Source: Bradyrhizobium diazoefficiens
GTDB taxonomy: Bacteria; Pseudomonadota; Alphaproteobacteria; Rhizobiales; Xanthobacteraceae
Length of the DNA: 64,000 bases
Reading direction: 5' to 3'
NCBI RefSeq assembly: GCF_016616235.1
Contig: NZ_CP067100.1
Location: 7,561,001 to 7,625,000 of the forward strand
A program made the position numbers and the translations under genes. How positions within the stretch are numbered: the stretch's first letter is position 1; each line of letters begins with the position of its first letter. The notes below the pieces were generated by a model. The model saw only the letters and a list, made by a program, of their open reading frames with translations, was not told where the DNA came from and made no database searches. This document shows, one piece after another, positions 61,257 to 64,000 of the stretch.

Positions 61257-63002
61257 ATGAATTCTATGAACGACAACGCATATGACGGCGCGAGCGAAGC
61301 CGAACTCGGATTTCTCAAGGAAATCGTTAGAATGCTGCCGGCCGGCCTGACCGTGCAGGACGCGGAAGGCAAGCTTTTGCTGGTCAACGATGCCGCGGCC
61401 GCCCAGCTCGGCATGGACGGCAGCCGTCCGTCGCCCGATCTGGCGCCACGCCGGGAAGCCTGCGAACGCGCGCTGAGGGCCGGCCAGGCCGTTGTCACCG
61501 AAGAAGCCCTGCACGCGGGCGCCGCGCGGCAGGTGCTGCTCACGACCCATCGTCCCGTCCGCCTCGCCGGACGCGAGCTCTTGATCTCGGCCTCCTCCGA
61601 CATCACCGAACAGAAGAATTTCGAGGACCAGCTGTTCCGCTCCGCCTATTTCGACGAGCTGACCGGACTGCCCTCGCGGCGCGTGATCGAGCATCATGCC
61701 AACAACCTGCTCGCGCGCGATCGCCGTGGCGAGCGTTTTGCGCTGGCCTTTCTCGATGTCGACAATTTCAAGCACATCAACGACTATTACGGCCACGCCG
61801 TCGGCGACGCGCTGCTGGTCGAGCTGTCGAAGCGGCTCGGCCGCGACTTGCGCGATTCCGACATGCTCTCGCGCATCTCCGGCGACGAATTCCTGCTGCT
61901 GCTGTCACCGATCCAGAGCCAGGAGGAAGTCGCCGAGTTCATGCAGTCGACCCTGGAGCGGCTGACGGCGCCGTTCTTCATCGACAATTCGGAAGTGTTC
62001 GCCTCCACCTCGGTCGGCGTCAGCCTCTATCCCGATCACGGAAGCAGCTTCGAGACGCTGCGGCAGAACGCCGACATCGCGATGTACCGCATCAAGAACA
62101 ACGGCAAGGGATCAACTGCCTTCTTCGACTCCAGCATGGAGCGCGAGGCGTTGGCGCGGATGAAGATCGAGCAGTCGCTGCGGCTTGCCATCCTCGAAAA
62201 GCGCTTCTGCTGCGCCTTCCAGTCCAAGGTCGACATCCGCACCGAGGCGGTGAAGGGCATCGAGGCGCTGGTGCGCCTGCGCGACGACGAAGGCGTGATC
62301 CAGGCGCCGGGCTCGTTCATCAATCTCGCGGTCGAGCTCGGGCTGATTGACGAGCTGACCCATCTGGTGCTGGCCGAGATCGTCAAGTCGATTGACCCGA
62401 TCAACGATACTTTTGGCGCCGAAGCGACCATCAGCATCAACGTCGCCGCCAAGCAGGCCGGCAATCCCGAATTCATGCGCAGCTTCGCGCAGGCGCTCGA
62501 CGACACCGGCTTTCCGCAGCGCTTCATGATCGAGGTGACGGAAGACGCCTTCGTCGCAAAAAATCATTTCCAGGCCGAGATCCTGCCGATGTTCCGCAAG
62601 CTCGGCGTCGGGATCTCGATCGACGATTTCGGCACCGGCTATTCCTCGCTCTCGGCGCTGGCCGACATCACCGCCGACGAGATCAAGATCGACCGCTCCT
62701 TCATCACCGACATCCATAAGCGCCCGCGCAGCCAGGGCATCCTGCGCGCGATCGAATCCCTGAGCGACGCGCTCGGCATGACCGTGATTGCCGAAGGCCT
62801 CGAATCCTACGAGGAGCTGGCCTACCTCCAGGCCGCGACCAAGATCCGCTACGCGCAGGGCTATTACTTCGCCCGCCCGATCTTCCTGGAGGAGCTGAAG
62901 CTCGCAACGCCCGCCTCGAGTGAATCGCGCGGCAGCGTGGCCAGCCGGCCGATGCAGCAGAACCGGCAAGGCTATTCGCGGGCGAGCGGGTATCGGCGGT
63001 AG
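61257..63002 (+). CDS. PAS-GGDEF-EAL cyclic-di-GMP turnover protein
   Basis: A 581-residue cytoplasmic protein. An N-terminal PAS-like domain (about 15-120, LPAGLTVQDAEGKLLLVNDA) leads via SSDITEQKNFEDQL to a GGDEF domain with FDELTGLPSRR, LAFLDVDNFKHINDYYGH and active site SGDEF (208-212). A C-terminal EAL domain then has GIEALVRL, NVAAKQAGNPEF and IDDFGTGYSSL. The active-site Asp/Glu pair is intact. SGDEF in place of GGDEF is a tolerated variant. The EAL motif appears as EALVRL, so both activities are possible. The ATG at 61257 is taken; 61266 is an alternative. Confidence 0.92.
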   Translation: MNSMNDNAYDGASEAELGFLKEIVRMLPAGLTVQDAEGKLLLVNDAAAAQLGMDGSRPSPDLAPRREACERALRAGQAVVTEEALHAGAARQVLLTTHRPVRLAGRELLISASSDITEQKNFEDQLFRSAYFDELTGLPSRRVIEHHANNLLARDRRGERFALAFLDVDNFKHINDYYGHAVGDALLVELSKRLGRDLRDSDMLSRISGDEFLLLLSPIQSQEEVAEFMQSTLERLTAPFFIDNSEVFASTSVGVSLYPDHGSSFETLRQNADIAMYRIKNNGKGSTAFFDSSMEREALARMKIEQSLRLAILEKRFCCAFQSKVDIRTEAVKGIEALVRLRDDEGVIQAPGSFINLAVELGLIDELTHLVLAEIVKSIDPINDTFGAEATISINVAAKQAGNPEFMRSFAQALDDTGFPQRFMIEVTEDAFVAKNHFQAEILPMFRKLGVGISIDDFGTGYSSLSALADITADEIKIDRSFITDIHKRPRSQGILRAIESLSDALGMTVIAEGLESYEELAYLQAATKIRYAQGYYFARPIFLEELKLATPASSESRGSVASRPMQQNRQGYSRASGYRR

Positions 63003-63026
63003 GGGCAAGGCGCCGCTCCAATCTCG

Positions 63027-63205
63027 GTGTCGTCGCCCGGCTTGACCGGGCGACCAGTATTCCAGAGATAGCCGTTGTTGAATCGATGGGCCGCGGCGTA
63101 CTGGATGCTCCCGGTCCCGGCTCCGCTAGGCTACGCCGAGCCGACACAGACGCTCGGCCGGCGAAGCTTCAGCGAAGACGGCAAGCCGAGCATGACAGTG
63201 GCGGG
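63027..63205. repeat. Family E interspersed repeat (reverse copy)
   Basis: TCGTCGCCCGGCTTGACCGGGCGACC, CAGTATTCCAGAGATAGCCG and GGGCCGCGGCGTACTGGAT are the reverse complement of blocks at 39496-39625. A second part around CCGGCTCCGCTAGGC and AGCATGACAGTGG follows. It separates the GGDEF/EAL gene from the sigma-54 activator. Confidence 0.65.
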
Positions 63206-63289
63206 TGTGGCTGCACCTCAATCCCCATTTCCCCCTTTGAAATTGCTGCCCTTTTGCTAATACACAGGCTGACCTCCCCGAGGTATGTC

Positions 63290-64000
63290 ATGTCTGGCCC
63301 TTCCTCCTCCATCCGCGATCCCGCCTATCTTCGTGCGCGCGCGATGGAGACGCTGTTCGAGCGGCTGGAAAACCTCTGCGAGGGCGCGATCGCGATCGAT
63401 CGCGGCGGCCGGGTGGTCTACGTCAACGAGAAATATCTTGCAGCGCTCGGCCTCAAGCGCATCAGCGAGGCGATGGGACGGCCGATCGAGGAGATCATTC
63501 CGAACAGCTTGATGCGCAAGGTGGCCGAGACCGGCGAGCCGATCCTGCTCGACATCATGGAGCTCGGCGGCGAGCAGCTGGTCGTCACCCGAATGCCGAT
63601 CGAGGACGAAAACGGCAAGGTGATCGGCGCGATAGGCTTCGTGCTCTATGATCGCCTGGAAAGCCTGAAACCCCTGCTCGCCCGCGTCACGCAGCTCGAG
63701 AGCGACCTGCGGCTGGCACGGCGGCAATTGTCGAACCCGCGCGCGGCGCGCTTCACCTTCTCGGACTTCGTTGGAGCGACGCCGGGCATCGCGCAGGCCA
63801 AGCAGCTCGCAAGCCGCGCCGCACGGCAGAGCGTCACGGTGCTGCTCACCGGCGAGACCGGAACCGGCAAAGAGATGCTGGCGCAGGCCATCCACAACGC
63901 CTCCTCGCGCGCGGAGAAGCCATTCGTCAGCGTCAACGTCGCCGCGGTCCCGGACACGCTGATCGAATCGGAGTTCTTCGGCACCGCGCCTGGCGCCTAT
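63290..64000 (+). CDS. PAS-domain sigma-54-dependent activator (5' part, cut by window end)
   Basis: 237 codons from the ATG at 63290, open at the right edge. A PAS-like domain (about residues 25-130: EGAIAIDRGGRVVYVNEKYL, RMPIEDENGKVIGAIGFVLY) is followed by a coiled coil. The AAA+ sigma-54 domain begins with FSDFVGATPGIAQAK. Walker A is GETGTGKE (residues 188-195). The last residues ESEFFGTAPGAY show the loop that normally continues as G-A-F/Y-T-G-A for sigma-54 contact. It probably ends with a Fis-type DNA-binding domain beyond the window. It has no receiver domain, so it senses a ligand or redox signal through PAS. Confidence 0.9.
   Translation, partial: MSGPSSSIRDPAYLRARAMETLFERLENLCEGAIAIDRGGRVVYVNEKYLAALGLKRISEAMGRPIEEIIPNSLMRKVAETGEPILLDIMELGGEQLVVTRMPIEDENGKVIGAIGFVLYDRLESLKPLLARVTQLESDLRLARRQLSNPRAARFTFSDFVGATPGIAQAKQLASRAARQSVTVLLTGETGTGKEMLAQAIHNASSRAEKPFVSVNVAAVPDTLIESEFFGTAPGAY

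Overview
The window is GC-rich, densely coded chromosomal DNA from an alphaproteobacterium, most likely Bradyrhizobium or a close relative. This rests on recognition, not a database search. The main pointers are a RegS/RegR redox two-component pair with a TTG-started regulator, an intracellular PHA depolymerase with a Cys nucleophile, a pcaHG/pcaF protocatechuate block, a Zur-type Fur protein, an MmcB-like nuclease, and several families of interspersed palindromic repeats typical of Bradyrhizobium intergenic regions. No rRNA, tRNA, CRISPR array, prophage or replication origin was seen.

Layout. 0-10 kb: housekeeping and envelope genes (rpmF, mtgA, a polyprenyl diphosphate synthase, a DUF1345 protein, a secreted caspase-like protein, a GFA protein, an NTF2-like protein, a class A beta-lactamase, a CPA1 Na+/H+ antiporter, a cell-wall amidase). 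10-13 kb: a Rieske oxygenase and a TauD/TfdA dioxygenase. 13-16 kb: ispG, an EamA exporter and a Zur-like regulator. 16-19.4 kb: a marR-emrA-emrB efflux operon with palindromic operator candidates. 19.5-25.4 kb: a phosphotransferase, a chemoreceptor and pcaG-pcaH-pcaF. 25.5-33.4 kb: mutS, a membrane protein, an OsmC protein, glnD and ogt. 33.6-36.4 kb: two tandem paralogous branched-chain-type ABC binding proteins with no permease nearby. 37-43.8 kb: PBP1A, a YgjP-type metalloprotease, phaZ and an ABC-2 exporter. 43.9-46.6 kb: regS-regR and mmcB. 46.7-48.0 kb: an IS110-family insertion. 48-53.4 kb: two GH13 enzymes, an MBL hydrolase, and a divergent HxlR regulator/monooxygenase pair. 53.5-60 kb: a PHB-depolymerase-type esterase, an MFS exporter, a flavin monooxygenase, a cytochrome P450 and an SDR gene remnant. 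60-64 kb: an HWE-type histidine kinase, a GGDEF/EAL protein and the start of a PAS/sigma-54 activator cut by the window end.

The outstanding feature is the IS110-family element at about 46734-48033. Its 5' non-coding end can be folded by eye into the full layout of an IS110 bridge RNA: a 5' hairpin, then a target-binding loop, then a donor-binding loop. All four guides can be read. Two match the disrupted target site and two match the element's own ends, in the order and polarity known from IS621. The target is a dispersed palindromic repeat that has other copies in this window, so the empty site can be rebuilt. The right end carries a perfect TTGACA that would be joined to the left end in a circular intermediate, and a large terminal hairpin.

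Much of the non-coding DNA consists of these repeat families: 'A', CTCTCCC/GGGAGAG type; 'B', GTCGTCCCGGACAAGCG type; 'D', CGTGCCCCGGACGC type; 'E', GGAATACTGGATCGCCCG type; and a GAGCATGATC hairpin. They often sit just after genes or between divergent ones.
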